Source: Telmatospirillum sp. (GTDB lineage Bacteria; Pseudomonadota; Alphaproteobacteria; Rhodospirillales; Magnetospirillaceae). Taken from it: a stretch of 36,760 nucleotides of DNA. The stretch is taken from positions 3,952-40,711 of the forward strand of contig WASQ01000138.1 in assembly GCA_009712185.1 (NCBI GenBank). The letters run 5' to 3'. Position 1 is the stretch's first letter. The number at the start of each line of letters is the position of its first letter. The translations under genes were made by a program, and so were the position numbers. Under the pieces are notes generated by a model. That model worked only from the letters and a program-made list of their open reading frames with translations. It was not told the origin of the DNA and did no database searches. Below are positions 24,733 to 32,800 of the stretch, piece after piece.

Positions 24733-25995
24733 TCATCGCGGGTCGTCATCGCCCGGCGTCTCGACCTCGCGCCCCCATTCGTCGTCGGGAGGCGCCGACG
24801 GCGTCGGATCCGGCACGCCGACCGGGGCAAAGAGGCGGGGGAACAGGATTTCGCTTTCGCTGATCGGGAAGGCCAGCCGCCAGGGATCGAATTTACGCCC
24901 TCCATCCGACAGGAAGCCGCGATCGATCAGCGGGTCCAGCAGCCGGCGGGCCTGACGCTCCTGCACCCCCATCATCGCACTCGCGGCGGCTTTGGGAACG
25001 TCGCCGGTCGTCAGGGCGTGGGTCAGCACTGGAAGCACGCGGGCATCAAACCTTCCCCGCTCAGCCTCGACCGTCACGAAAGTCCGCATCCTGGCCATGA
25101 GGCCGGCAGGTTCCAACAGCGACGACATGAAGCGAACCTGATCCAGACAGGTTGCCACGAAGTAGTCGCAGAATTGAATGAGGCCGGAGTCCGAAAGCGT
25201 TCCCCGTCCATCGGATATGCCCCGCGGGGACCAGTCAGCGCGCGCAAGGGCGTCCCGATACCGGGTGACGGTGCGCGCCAGACCGCGGGCGACGGCCCAG
25301 ATATCGCAGCCGACCCGCGCGCGCCTCAGGTAGGCGTGCGAATAGAGCCGCGCCACCCGGCCATTGCCATCCAGGAACGGATGGATCCAGACAAGCCGGT
25401 GATGCGCCGCAGCGGCCGCGAAGACAGCGTTCTCGAACCGGATCCTGCCTTGGGCATAGCCCTGGGAGAAATGTGCCATGAATCCTGGCACCGCCGCCGG
25501 TGAGACCGGCTCATGACGGCCGACCACCACGTCATGCTCCCGGTATTCGCCAGGAATGACTTTCAGCTTTTCCTTCGTCGCGGGGTGTTCGACGAAAAGC
25601 AGTTCTTCCGGCAGACGGACACAGAACTCCCGGTGAATCCCCCGCACCAAATCCTCGCCCAGCCCCAGATGATCCATCGCACCATGGTCGATCATGGTCT
25701 GGACCTCGATATGGGCCCGCGCCTCAAGCTGCAGATCCCTTTTCCCCGGGTCGGCGGAATAATCGTTTTTCATGGCGCGCTCGATATCGCGCGGCAGGGT
25801 GTCATGCCCCTCGATCAGATTGCTGTAATAGCAATTCATGGAGCGCACCATGTCGCCGACAGCCGCCCGGACCGGCGGCACCAGCATCCCGGAAAGCCAC
25901 CCGGCTTCGACCAGCAGCCTGGAGGATGCGTCACGATCCAGCCGCTCCACAGGGGGCATCAGCGTCAGGGATGCAGACAGTTCAGATGGGGGCAT
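24733..25995 (-). CDS. Fic-domain protein AMP-transferase with N-terminal inhibitory helix
   Basis: A 420-residue Fic protein. The catalytic loop HPFLDGNGRVAR (H205 to R216) is intact. The inhibitory motif SNLIEG (S58-G63, pattern S/T-xxx-E-G/N) lies on the N-terminal side, so this is a self-inhibited class II Fic. The C-terminal part (about 330-395: KAAASAMMGVQERQARRLLD) looks like a winged helix. Such proteins AMPylate a protein target; the target is unknown. The ATG at 25995 has only GGAA before it. No antitoxin gene is adjacent, as expected for class II. It lies in the accessory region, next to a DUF3800 gene. Confidence 0.93.
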   Translation of the reverse strand: MPPSELSASLTLMPPVERLDRDASSRLLVEAGWLSGMLVPPVRAAVGDMVRSMNCYYSNLIEGHDTLPRDIERAMKNDYSADPGKRDLQLEARAHIEVQTMIDHGAMDHLGLGEDLVRGIHREFCVRLPEELLFVEHPATKEKLKVIPGEYREHDVVVGRHEPVSPAAVPGFMAHFSQGYAQGRIRFENAVFAAAAAHHRLVWIHPFLDGNGRVARLYSHAYLRRARVGCDIWAVARGLARTVTRYRDALARADWSPRGISDGRGTLSDSGLIQFCDYFVATCLDQVRFMSSLLEPAGLMARMRTFVTVEAERGRFDARVLPVLTHALTTGDVPKAAASAMMGVQERQARRLLDPLIDRGFLSDGGRKFDPWRLAFPISESEILFPRLFAPVGVPDPTPSAPPDDEWGREVETPGDDDPR

Positions 25996-26509
25996 GAGGT
26001 TCCATGACCGCTTTTATGACCGGTTCTTCAGCCGGTCGATACTGATCTTAAAATGTTTATATTACAATATATAGGCGGGAGAGATGAGCGATCATAAGGC
26101 CGATCAGATGACCGGTTCCATGACGGAATGATCAAGAGAAAACCCAAGGCCCTGGCAATCCTGGCCCTTCTCCGGGCCGGGGTTATCCCGGTGGCCCCAT
26201 TGATGCTGCGACCAGATCGCGCGCGCGTCCAGCTCGGCTGAGAAAAGCCGCAAATCGAATCGCGCCCGATCGGCCGGCAACCGGCGAGGCCGCAATCGGC
26301 TCCCTTTCTTTCTGCGGTCCGTTGCCAATATCCCCGTATCGCGGCGGAGTCCGTTGACCGCTTGGCGCCCACTATGGGCGTTCCCGGGGGCCAGCACCGA
26401 TTCCCGACTGCCGACATTCCCATGAGCACAAGGATGGGCCGCTCCTCACGCATTGCGGAAGTAGAGCGCGCAACCGAGACGTAAGTGGATGAGAGAGTCT
26501 AACGGATAG
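25996..26509. other. Gap between fic and the DUF3800 gene
   Basis: This 514-bp stretch holds no confident gene. Near fic, ATGACCGGTTC occurs at about 26016 and 26107, and TGACCG also at about 26004, which could mark a regulator site. An A+T-rich run at 26045-26075 may hold the fic promoter. On the minus strand 26453-26410 encodes RPILVLMGMSAVGNR, like the start of a gluconokinase P-loop but lacking GKS/T, and similarity is then lost. It may be a decayed gene fragment. Confidence 0.35.
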
Positions 26510-27295
26510 TTATTTTTCCACCCGCGGTTGTTTGTGCGGCAATTCTAGCTGTTTGTTGTTTTGTTTTCTTTTTATTACAGTACTATAAGTCGCTATCTTA
26601 TGCAATCTATCCCAATAATATTGTCTGAATTGCACATGATCTTCGTATTGATCTGGCAATATTTCATGCGCCCACAGTTTTCCCACTATGGATGCGATCC
26701 AGTCAGCCGCCTGTATGTTTTGGTTGAGATAGCTCTCTACTTGGAATGGAGGGCTTACTAACCGTCTTGCCGGCTGATTGCCAAACATCGTTTTGGCAGC
26801 GCACTCTAATAGCTCCTTGCGGGCAGAATGTTCATCCACGACCAAAACAAAATTTTCGTTCTTCAAGGTGCAAAATTCATCGAGGCGGCGTATTGCAGCC
26901 GCGAATATTGTCGTATACAGGCCGTTCGAATGTCCGTCCTTTTGACAGAAAATCTTCTCTCGTCCATGATAAAATATGTGGCCGCCAACCTTTGAAATTT
27001 GATTTATAAGGCGAAATCCTCCAGACCGCAGATTTTGGTACCTAGCTATTGCCTTTGGGCGAAAAATATCAGTCCCCTTCTTCTCCCACTTTTGGGCTAT
27101 AACCTTCGCCGCCATTATTTCTTGGATGAATAGAGCTTGTTTTAGCTGCAGAAAGGCGGTGGCAAAGGGGCGAATCGCTGGTTCTGGCAATATTATACCA
27201 GCAAGCCCAAAGACGGGGCTCTCATTGTACTTTTCGTGCCGCCGATGGAAATAGGGACCTATATGTCCGAATTCGTCAAGGTAAATAAAAAACAT
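26510..27295 (-). CDS. DUF3800 domain protein
   Basis: A 261-residue protein starting MFFIYLDEFGHIGPYF. The YLDE-G start, the internal FVLVVDEHS and the late QAADWIASIVGKLW are the conserved acidic blocks of DUF3800, whose fold is thought to be RNase H-like. Members are often found on mobile DNA or next to defence genes; no function is proven. By eye its G+C is near 45%, far below its neighbours, so recent transfer is likely. There is no good ribosome site before the ATG at 27295, which is unusual. No partner gene is adjacent. Confidence 0.8.
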   Translation of the reverse strand: MFFIYLDEFGHIGPYFHRRHEKYNESPVFGLAGIILPEPAIRPFATAFLQLKQALFIQEIMAAKVIAQKWEKKGTDIFRPKAIARYQNLRSGGFRLINQISKVGGHIFYHGREKIFCQKDGHSNGLYTTIFAAAIRRLDEFCTLKNENFVLVVDEHSARKELLECAAKTMFGNQPARRLVSPPFQVESYLNQNIQAADWIASIVGKLWAHEILPDQYEDHVQFRQYYWDRLHKIATYSTVIKRKQNNKQLELPHKQPRVEK

Positions 27296-28056
27296 GTCGG
27301 AGACAGCGACCAGATAGCATTAGGCCATCTCCTATGGTAGCCCATGCTGCCGGATGTCTGCAATGATGGTATTTTGGCGTCAGGCTAAAAACACGGAAGC
27401 CCGCGCTATGAATGCGCGGGCCCCGGAATGAGCGCGGCGAAACCCGTACAATATGCCGCATCTCACGCACATATATAATCGCTTTCAGATCGCCTTGCAA
27501 TGAATCTGCGCAATTTCGCAGGACCCTTGCGGTATGAGCATATGCTCATACCGCAAGGGTCCTGCAACTGTCAATCAAAATGATCGTTTGCGTTAACCCC
27601 ACACGTTCAGCCGCCCCCCGCCCAAGCGCTCACCGCGCCGATCTGCACGCAGATGGCGATGGGCGCCATGATCTCAGAGCCACGAAGTCGGTTCAAGAAG
27701 GTGTTGGATCCCCTCGTGGAGTAGGTCGTGCCAACAAAAGTCTGGGAACATCGCATCAGATATGGCATCACCGAAAGCGCAGACAATGCCGCGCCCAGTC
27801 TCGACCAAGAAGGGCTTTTCCCATTTTGGGAAAAATGGGAAATCTGCGATGCCCCTGCCGCGGGGTTGTGAGGCTGCGCGCTCCCGCTCTATGCCCGCTT
27901 TGGGTGATGAGCGGCCGATCCCGATGCTCTCGGTTATGTCCGCAAGGTCGCATGCCGCGTCGGACAGCCGCCATTCCCCGCTCGGCCCATCGCAGTCACG
28001 GCGATATGTCCGGACGGAGGCATCTCCGAAGCGTCAAAATCGCGGTGGCGTGATCC
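27296..28056. other. Gene-free stretch between DUF3800 and ppx
   Basis: These 761 bp have no supported gene. They hold GCCCGCGC-TATGAAT-GCGCGGGC (about 27401-27423), the 48-bp palindrome (27518-27565), an 11-bp-stem hairpin at 27817-27842 (TTTTCCCATTTT-GGGA-AAAATGGGAAA region), and a repeat-like block at about 27870-28030 that contains TGCCCGCTTTGGGTGATGAG. Open frames in the last block look like translated repeats, not genes. Confidence 0.55.
27518..27565. repeat. Perfect 48-bp palindrome
   Basis: The 24 bases 27518-27541 are exactly the reverse complement of 27542-27565, with no spacer. The centre reads TATGAGCATATGCTCATA. The symmetry stops at 27517/27566. It is not followed by a T run and no gene covers it. 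It could be a joined pair of element ends, a recombinase or resolvase site, or an assembly artefact. Confidence 0.9.
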
Positions 28057-29598
28057 TTACCGGATCACTGCCAGCCGCCGCATCTCGAAGCGCTCGAACC
28101 CCGCCGCCCGGGCCAGACGGTCGTAGCGGCGGTCCCCCAGGTCCGGGGCGAAGGCGGGGTCGTCCGCCGGCACGGCCAGGACCAGACAGTCCCCGTCGCC
28201 GTAAAGCCGGGTGTTGCGCAGGATGCCGGGCACGCCGCCCGACATGGAATGTCCCAGGCGCAACGCCAGACCGATGATCCGGGAGCGGCGCTGCTCCTCC
28301 TCCGACAGCAGGCTGCGCGCGCCGGCCGCGATCGGCAGGTCGCCGTCCCCCTCGTACCGGGCGTGAACGGCCAGGGCCAGGGCGGCGCGGTCCTGGTGTC
28401 CGAGGCCCATGAAGGGCAGGCGGAAGACCCGGAGGAAGGCCTGCTCCGCCCGATAGTCGGGATGTTCGTTCCAGAAGACGTCGCCCAGCAGACAGGCGGC
28501 ATAGCGCAGACGGCCCTGCGCCGCCGTCTCGTTGGGGAACAGTTCGGCCATCCAGGCCAGCACCTCCTCGCCATGTTCGGGGAAGCGGCCGGCGGTCTGG
28601 GCCATGTCGAAACAGGAGGCGATCAGGGGATCCTGCCACTGCACCTCCGGCGGCAGGCGCTTGTAGAACTGCCCTTCCCGCATGCCATAGACCGAGAAGA
28701 TCAGGCGCGACGGTTCGGCGAATTCGATGACTTTTTCGAGAAGAAGGGCGGCCACCGGAAGATGGGGAAGCCGCTTTTTGGAAAGCCCCGGCACCTTTTC
28801 CAGGGATTTCCGGCTCTGGCTCGCGATCAGCGGAATAAGCCGGAGACTTTCGGCGCGGTCGAGGCTGAAATTGTCGAGAACATGGAGGGGATGCCCGGTC
28901 TGCGCGAGGCAGAGCCGGGCCAGGGCCCGCCAGGCGCCACCCACCGCATAGAGGGGCCGCCCCTTGGTCCGGTGCCACCAGTCGATGCCGCGGAAATGAC
29001 GCACGATCATCTCCTCCGCCACCGCCCGGACATTGCCCGATCCTTCCGACAGGCGCAGCACGCCGAGCGGCATGGTGGCATAGGGCCCGGCGAAGCGCCC
29101 CTCCTCCAGCGCGACCAGTTCGAGACTGCCGCCGCCCAGATCCGCCACCGTGCCCTCGGCCTCCGGGATTCCGCACAACACCCCAAGCGCCGCCAGATGA
29201 GCCTCCTCCTCGCCCGACAGCACCGTCACGGCAATGCCGCACCGCCGTTCGATGGCCTCAACGAAGGCCTGCCCGTCGTCGGCGTCACGGACGGCGGCGG
29301 TCGCCAGGATGTCGAGACTGTCCACCGCCATGGCCCGCGCCAGCCGCACGAAACGGCTGAGCACGGCCAGCGCCTCGGTCGCTCCCTGCTGGTTCAGGCG
29401 GTTGGTGCTGCCCAGTCCTTGCCCCAGGGCGCAGACGGCCTTCTCGTTGAACAGGGCCACCGGCGTCCGGGTCCGGCCGTCGTAAACGACAAGGCGGATC
29501 GAGTTCGAGCCGATATCGACGATGGCGACATGCTTATGGCCCGGAACCACCGACGGCGTTCCCTGGAGCGTGAGCGGATGGGACGGCGCGGTCATCAC
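28057..29598 (-). CDS. ppx: Exopolyphosphatase (Ppx/GppA family)
   Basis: A 513-residue enzyme that releases phosphate from polyphosphate chain ends or hydrolyses pppGpp. The actin-like ATPase fold shows the phosphate-1 loop [15 protein letters not shown] at the N terminus, SGEEEAHLA in the middle and the phosphate-2 loop [12 protein letters not shown], with a C-terminal HD-like helical part. It begins with GTG at 29598, giving a GTGA overlap with the ppk stop; the ATG at 29595 is the alternative. It is clearly in one operon with ppk. Whether polyphosphate or pppGpp is the main substrate cannot be told. Confidence 0.95.
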   Translation of the reverse strand: MMTAPSHPLTLQGTPSVVPGHKHVAIVDIGSNSIRLVVYDGRTRTPVALFNEKAVCALGQGLGSTNRLNQQGATEALAVLSRFVRLARAMAVDSLDILATAAVRDADDGQAFVEAIERRCGIAVTVLSGEEEAHLAALGVLCGIPEAEGTVADLGGGSLELVALEEGRFAGPYATMPLGVLRLSEGSGNVRAVAEEMIVRHFRGIDWWHRTKGRPLYAVGGAWRALARLCLAQTGHPLHVLDNFSLDRAESLRLIPLIASQSRKSLEKVPGLSKKRLPHLPVAALLLEKVIEFAEPSRLIFSVYGMREGQFYKRLPPEVQWQDPLIASCFDMAQTAGRFPEHGEEVLAWMAELFPNETAAQGRLRYAACLLGDVFWNEHPDYRAEQAFLRVFRLPFMGLGHQDRAALALAVHARYEGDGDLPIAAGARSLLSEEEQRRSRIIGLALRLGHSMSGGVPGILRNTRLYGDGDCLVLAVPADDPAFAPDLGDRRYDRLARAAGFERFEMRRLAVIR

Positions 29599-31784
29599 TC
29601 GATCCCGCCCTTCGCCAGAAGCCTCGACAGCGGCCGGTTGCGCTCCAGGGCGCTGCCCCGTCCCGACAGGCTGGGGTTGGTCATGAAATAGGTATGGGCG
29701 CTGAACGGTTTTTCCTCGGGCAACGGGCTGATCCGGATGTAATCGCCGTCAGGCCCCAGAACCCAGCTCTGCTGGTTGTCCTTCAGATTGGCGGCCATGA
29801 TCTGCTCCAGGATCTGACGATGGACCGTCGGATTCTCGATGGGGACCAGGCTTTCCACCCGCCAGTCCATGTTGCGGGTCATCCAGTCCGCCGACGAAAT
29901 GAAGATTTTCGCGTGCCGCGAGGGCAGCCGGTAGCCGTTGCCGAAGCAGACGATCCGACCGTGCTCCAGGAACCGGCCGACGATGCTCTTGACGCGGATG
30001 TTCTCCGACAGCCCCTGAACGCCGGGGCGCAGGCAGCAGATCCCCCGGATCACCAGATCGATCTGGACGCCCGCCTGGGATGCGCGGTAGAGCGCGTCGA
30101 TCAGCTTGCCATCCACCAGCGAATTCATCTTGGCCCACAGCGACGCCGGCCGCCCGGCCCGCGCATGTTCGATCTCCGCCTTGATGCCGGCCAGCAGCCG
30201 GTCGCGCAGCAACAGCGGCGCGATGGCCAGCTTCTCCATCTTCTCCGGCTTGGCATAGCCGGTCATGAAGTTGAAGGTCCGGTTGGCGTCGCGGCACAGC
30301 GCCGGATCGGTGGTGAAGAAACTGAGGTCCGTGTAAACCTTCGCGGTGATCGGATGGTAGTTGCCGGTGCCGAAATGGACGTAGGACCGCAGGCCCCCGC
30401 CCTCCCGACGGACGACCAGGGAAATCTTGGCGTGGGTCTTGAGTTCGATGAAGCCATAGACGACCTGCGCCCCGGCCCGCTCCAGATCGCGGGCCCATCC
30501 GATGTTCGCCTCCTCGTCGAAACGGGCCTTGAGTTCGATCATCGCCGTGACCGACTTGCCCATCTCGGCCGCCTCCGCCAGGGCGCGGACAATCGGACTG
30601 TCCTTGCTGGTCCGGTACAGCGTCTGCTTGATCGCCACCACATTGGGATCGCGCGCCGCCTGCCGCAGGAACTGGACGACGACGTCGAAGCTTTCGAACG
30701 GATGGTGGACCAGGATGTCCTTCTTGCGGATCGCGGCGAAGCAATCGCCGCCGAAATCGCGGATCCGTTCGGGGAAGCGGGCGTTGTAGGGATGGAACAG
30801 CAGGTCGGGACGCTCATCGATGATGATCTGCTTGATGTCGACCGTGCCGATCAGCCCTTCCAGCGCGAAGACATCGGCCGTTTCAAGCTGCATGTCCTGC
30901 ATGATCAGCGCCAGAAGATCCTCCGGCATGCTGGCATTGACGGTCAGCCGGATGCAATGGCCGCGCCGGCGCCGCTTCAACGCCGATTCGAAGACGCGGA
31001 CCAGATCCTCGGCCTCCTCGTCGATTTCCATCTCGGAGTCGCGGATGACGCGGAACACCCCCACCCCGTCGGCGCGGAAGCCCGGGAACAGGCGGTCGAG
31101 GAACAGCCCCACCATATCCTCGATCGGCAGGAACCTGATTCCGTCGCCGGACAGGCGGACGAACCGCTGGATCTGATGCGGCAGCGGCAACAGGGCGCGC
31201 ATCACCTCGCCATCCTCGTGCCGGGTGAGATGCAGCACCATGGCGAAGCCGAGGTTGGGAATGAAGGGGAACGGATGCGCCGGATCGACGGCAAGCGGCG
31301 TCAGGACCGGGAAGATATGTTCCATGAAATGGGTGTCGAGCCATTTCCGATCGGCCCGGGTCAGTTCGGAAATATCGATCACCGCGATGCCGGCGGCACG
31401 CAGATCCTCGCGCAGCCGGCGCCAGCAATCCTGCTGCTTGTTGAGCAGAAGGCCCGCGGCGCGATGAATGGCCGCCAGTTGCTGCGCCGGTGTCAGGCCG
31501 TCCTGGCTGGTGGTGTTGACACCGTTGGCCACCTGGCCTTTGAGGCCGGCGACGCGCACCATGTAGAATTCGTCCAGGTTCGCCGCCGAAATCGACAGGA
31601 AGCGGACCCGTTCCAGCAGCGGATGGTTGAGGTTGTCGGCCTCGTCGAGAACCCGGGTGTTGAAGGAGAGCCAGGACAACTCGCGGTTAATAAAGCGTTC
31701 CGTGGAATGGATGTCGATCGAAGGCACCGCCGGCGCGGGCTCGGGCGACGGTTCCGGCACCTCTGTCACATCGATCTCGCTCAC
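29595..31784 (-). CDS. ppk: Polyphosphate kinase 1
   Basis: A 729-residue PPK1 that makes polyphosphate from ATP. The N-terminal domain starts with [19 protein letters not shown]; the catalytic domains hold [15 protein letters not shown], the histidine H451 in [12 protein letters not shown] (equivalent to the phosphorylated H435 of E. coli), H470 in [12 protein letters not shown], and a second [13 protein letters not shown] block. It starts with GTG at 31784, 8 nt after GGGAG. It overlaps ppx and is divergent from sixA. The short acidic, proline-rich extension before residue 27 is not conserved. Confidence 0.97.
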   Translation of the reverse strand: MSEIDVTEVPEPSPEPAPAVPSIDIHSTERFINRELSWLSFNTRVLDEADNLNHPLLERVRFLSISAANLDEFYMVRVAGLKGQVANGVNTTSQDGLTPAQQLAAIHRAAGLLLNKQQDCWRRLREDLRAAGIAVIDISELTRADRKWLDTHFMEHIFPVLTPLAVDPAHPFPFIPNLGFAMVLHLTRHEDGEVMRALLPLPHQIQRFVRLSGDGIRFLPIEDMVGLFLDRLFPGFRADGVGVFRVIRDSEMEIDEEAEDLVRVFESALKRRRRGHCIRLTVNASMPEDLLALIMQDMQLETADVFALEGLIGTVDIKQIIIDERPDLLFHPYNARFPERIRDFGGDCFAAIRKKDILVHHPFESFDVVVQFLRQAARDPNVVAIKQTLYRTSKDSPIVRALAEAAEMGKSVTAMIELKARFDEEANIGWARDLERAGAQVVYGFIELKTHAKISLVVRREGGGLRSYVHFGTGNYHPITAKVYTDLSFFTTDPALCRDANRTFNFMTGYAKPEKMEKLAIAPLLLRDRLLAGIKAEIEHARAGRPASLWAKMNSLVDGKLIDALYRASQAGVQIDLVIRGICCLRPGVQGLSENIRVKSIVGRFLEHGRIVCFGNGYRLPSRHAKIFISSADWMTRNMDWRVESLVPIENPTVHRQILEQIMAANLKDNQQSWVLGPDGDYIRISPLPEEKPFSAHTYFMTNPSLSGRGSALERNRPLSRLLAKGGIE

Positions 31785-31896
31785 CGCGCATCTCCCGTTC
31801 CGCTCATGGTCTCATCCGGATCTTTTATATATGCTTGCGCGGGCGATGTCATGGACAGGCCCGGTCGAAATCACGCAACCAGATCCGGGGGCCCCG

Positions 31897-32424
31897 ATGA
31901 AGCACCTCTTTCTCCTGCGTCATGCGAAGTCGGATTGGGACGACAGGGCGCTGGACGATTTCGACCGCCCCTTGTCCCGCCGGGGACAGGCCGCCGTTTC
32001 GCTGCTGACCGCTTATTTCCGCAAGGAGGCGATCCGGCCGGACAGCATCGTCTGTTCACCGGCGCGCCGGACGCGGGAGACCCTGGCGCCATTGCTCGAC
32101 CTGTTCGCCGACGTTCCCGTCCTTTTCGAAAAGCGGCTTTACGAGGCCGGCACGACAACCCTTGCCGGTCTGGTCGCCGATTTGCCGGAGCGGGCCGACA
32201 GCGTGCTGATCATCGGACACAATCCCGGATTGCAACGGCTGGCGCTGCTGCTGGCCGAAGCCGCCCCCCGGTCGCCGTCCCATGAAAGAATGGCCGCGAA
32301 ATTCCCCACCGGGGCGCTGGCCGAACTGACCGCCGGCCCCGGCGGCTGGCGGGATCTCGGCGCCGGACAATGGCGCCTGACCGGATTCACCCGCCCCGTC
32401 GACCTCGGCGGCACCGACGATTGA
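31897..32424 (+). CDS. sixA: SixA-type histidine phosphatase
   Basis: A 175-residue histidine phosphatase. The RHG-type motif is LLRHAKSDW, with catalytic H9 and R8; the second histidine is H108 in IIGHNPG, and the acid is probably E83 in LYEAG. Such proteins can dephosphorylate phosphohistidine domains, as E. coli SixA does on PtsN-branch proteins, but the substrate here is unknown. The ATG at 31897 is chosen because the conserved domain starts there, although the ribosome site (CGGGGGCCCCG) is weak. It is divergent from ppk across a 112-bp gap. Confidence 0.88.
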   Translation: MKHLFLLRHAKSDWDDRALDDFDRPLSRRGQAAVSLLTAYFRKEAIRPDSIVCSPARRTRETLAPLLDLFADVPVLFEKRLYEAGTTTLAGLVADLPERADSVLIIGHNPGLQRLALLLAEAAPRSPSHERMAAKFPTGALAELTAGPGGWRDLGAGQWRLTGFTRPVDLGGTDD

Positions 32425-32425
32425 T

Positions 32426-32485
32426 TTGGCCGCGGCCTCAATGGCCGCCGGGGCTTGATGCCGGCCCCTGGCATCAAGCCCTTAC
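32426..32485. repeat. 60-bp direct repeat, copy 1
   Basis: Identical over 60 bp to 32525-32584. It contains GGCTTGATGCC (32452-32462) and GGCATCAAGCC (32470-32480), an 11-bp perfect stem with a 7-nt loop, followed by TTACTTATAATTTT, which could act as a weak terminator for sixA. Confidence 0.9.
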
Positions 32486-32524
32486 TTATAATTTTACCCT
32501 CGCCGGGCGCAGGCCTCCACCTGC

Positions 32525-32584
32525 TTGGCCGCGGCCTCAATGGCCGCCGGGGCTTGATGCCGGCCCCTGGCATCAAGCCCTTAC
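32525..32584. repeat. 60-bp direct repeat, copy 2
   Basis: Exact copy of 32426-32485, displaced by 99 bp, with the same 11-bp stem (arms 32551-32561 and 32569-32579). After TTAC the sequence differs from the first copy. Confidence 0.9.
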
Positions 32585-32696
32585 ACCAGCCTGCGCTGAT
32601 CGGAGCCGATCAGCACAGCCCTCAGGCTGCCTAAGCGGGTTTCTCCCAAACCCTTGGCTTCGCTCGCTATCCACTCGCGGGCCCGGGGTGGGCCAG

Positions 32697-32731
32697 CCAA
32701 CCGGCGATGAGGAATCCTCAGCGCCGGTTGG
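32697..32731 (+). terminator. Strong hairpin with a T-rich tail
   Basis: CCAACCGGCG (32697-32706) pairs with CGCCGGTTGG (32722-32731), and TGAGGA pairs with TCCTCA inside it, with a single mismatch between the two stems. TATTACTTATTTTT follows on the plus strand. It would serve sixA transcripts, although 270 bp after the gene. Confidence 0.5.
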
Positions 32732-32800
32732 TATTACTTATTTTTGCCCTGGCCGGGCGCACAGGCCCCCCTCGCCGGGGGAGGCGGAACGCGGCCGCGG

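Larger units (their letters stand above)
32425..32800. other. Hairpin-rich gene-free block between sixA and the CDF gene
   Basis: This 376-bp stretch has no gene. It contains two identical 60-bp repeats, a different strong hairpin (32697-32731), and two related tails: TTATAATTTTACCCTCGCC after the first repeat and TTATTTTTGCCCTGGCC after the hairpin. Open frames here are in-frame readings of the 99-bp period. Confidence 0.65.

Noticed and set aside
27518-27565. Rho-independent terminator or protelomerase site
   Set aside because: A terminator needs a loop and a T run, and neither is present. No telomere resolvase gene is in the window, so that idea has no support beyond the symmetry.
29694-32285. 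An 863-codon open frame on the plus strand
   Set aside because: It is antisense to ppk and then crosses sixA in another frame; no family resemblance.
32426-32584. CRISPR-like array
   Set aside because: Only two 60-bp copies, each with an internal hairpin, one 39-bp spacer, and no cas genes nearby.
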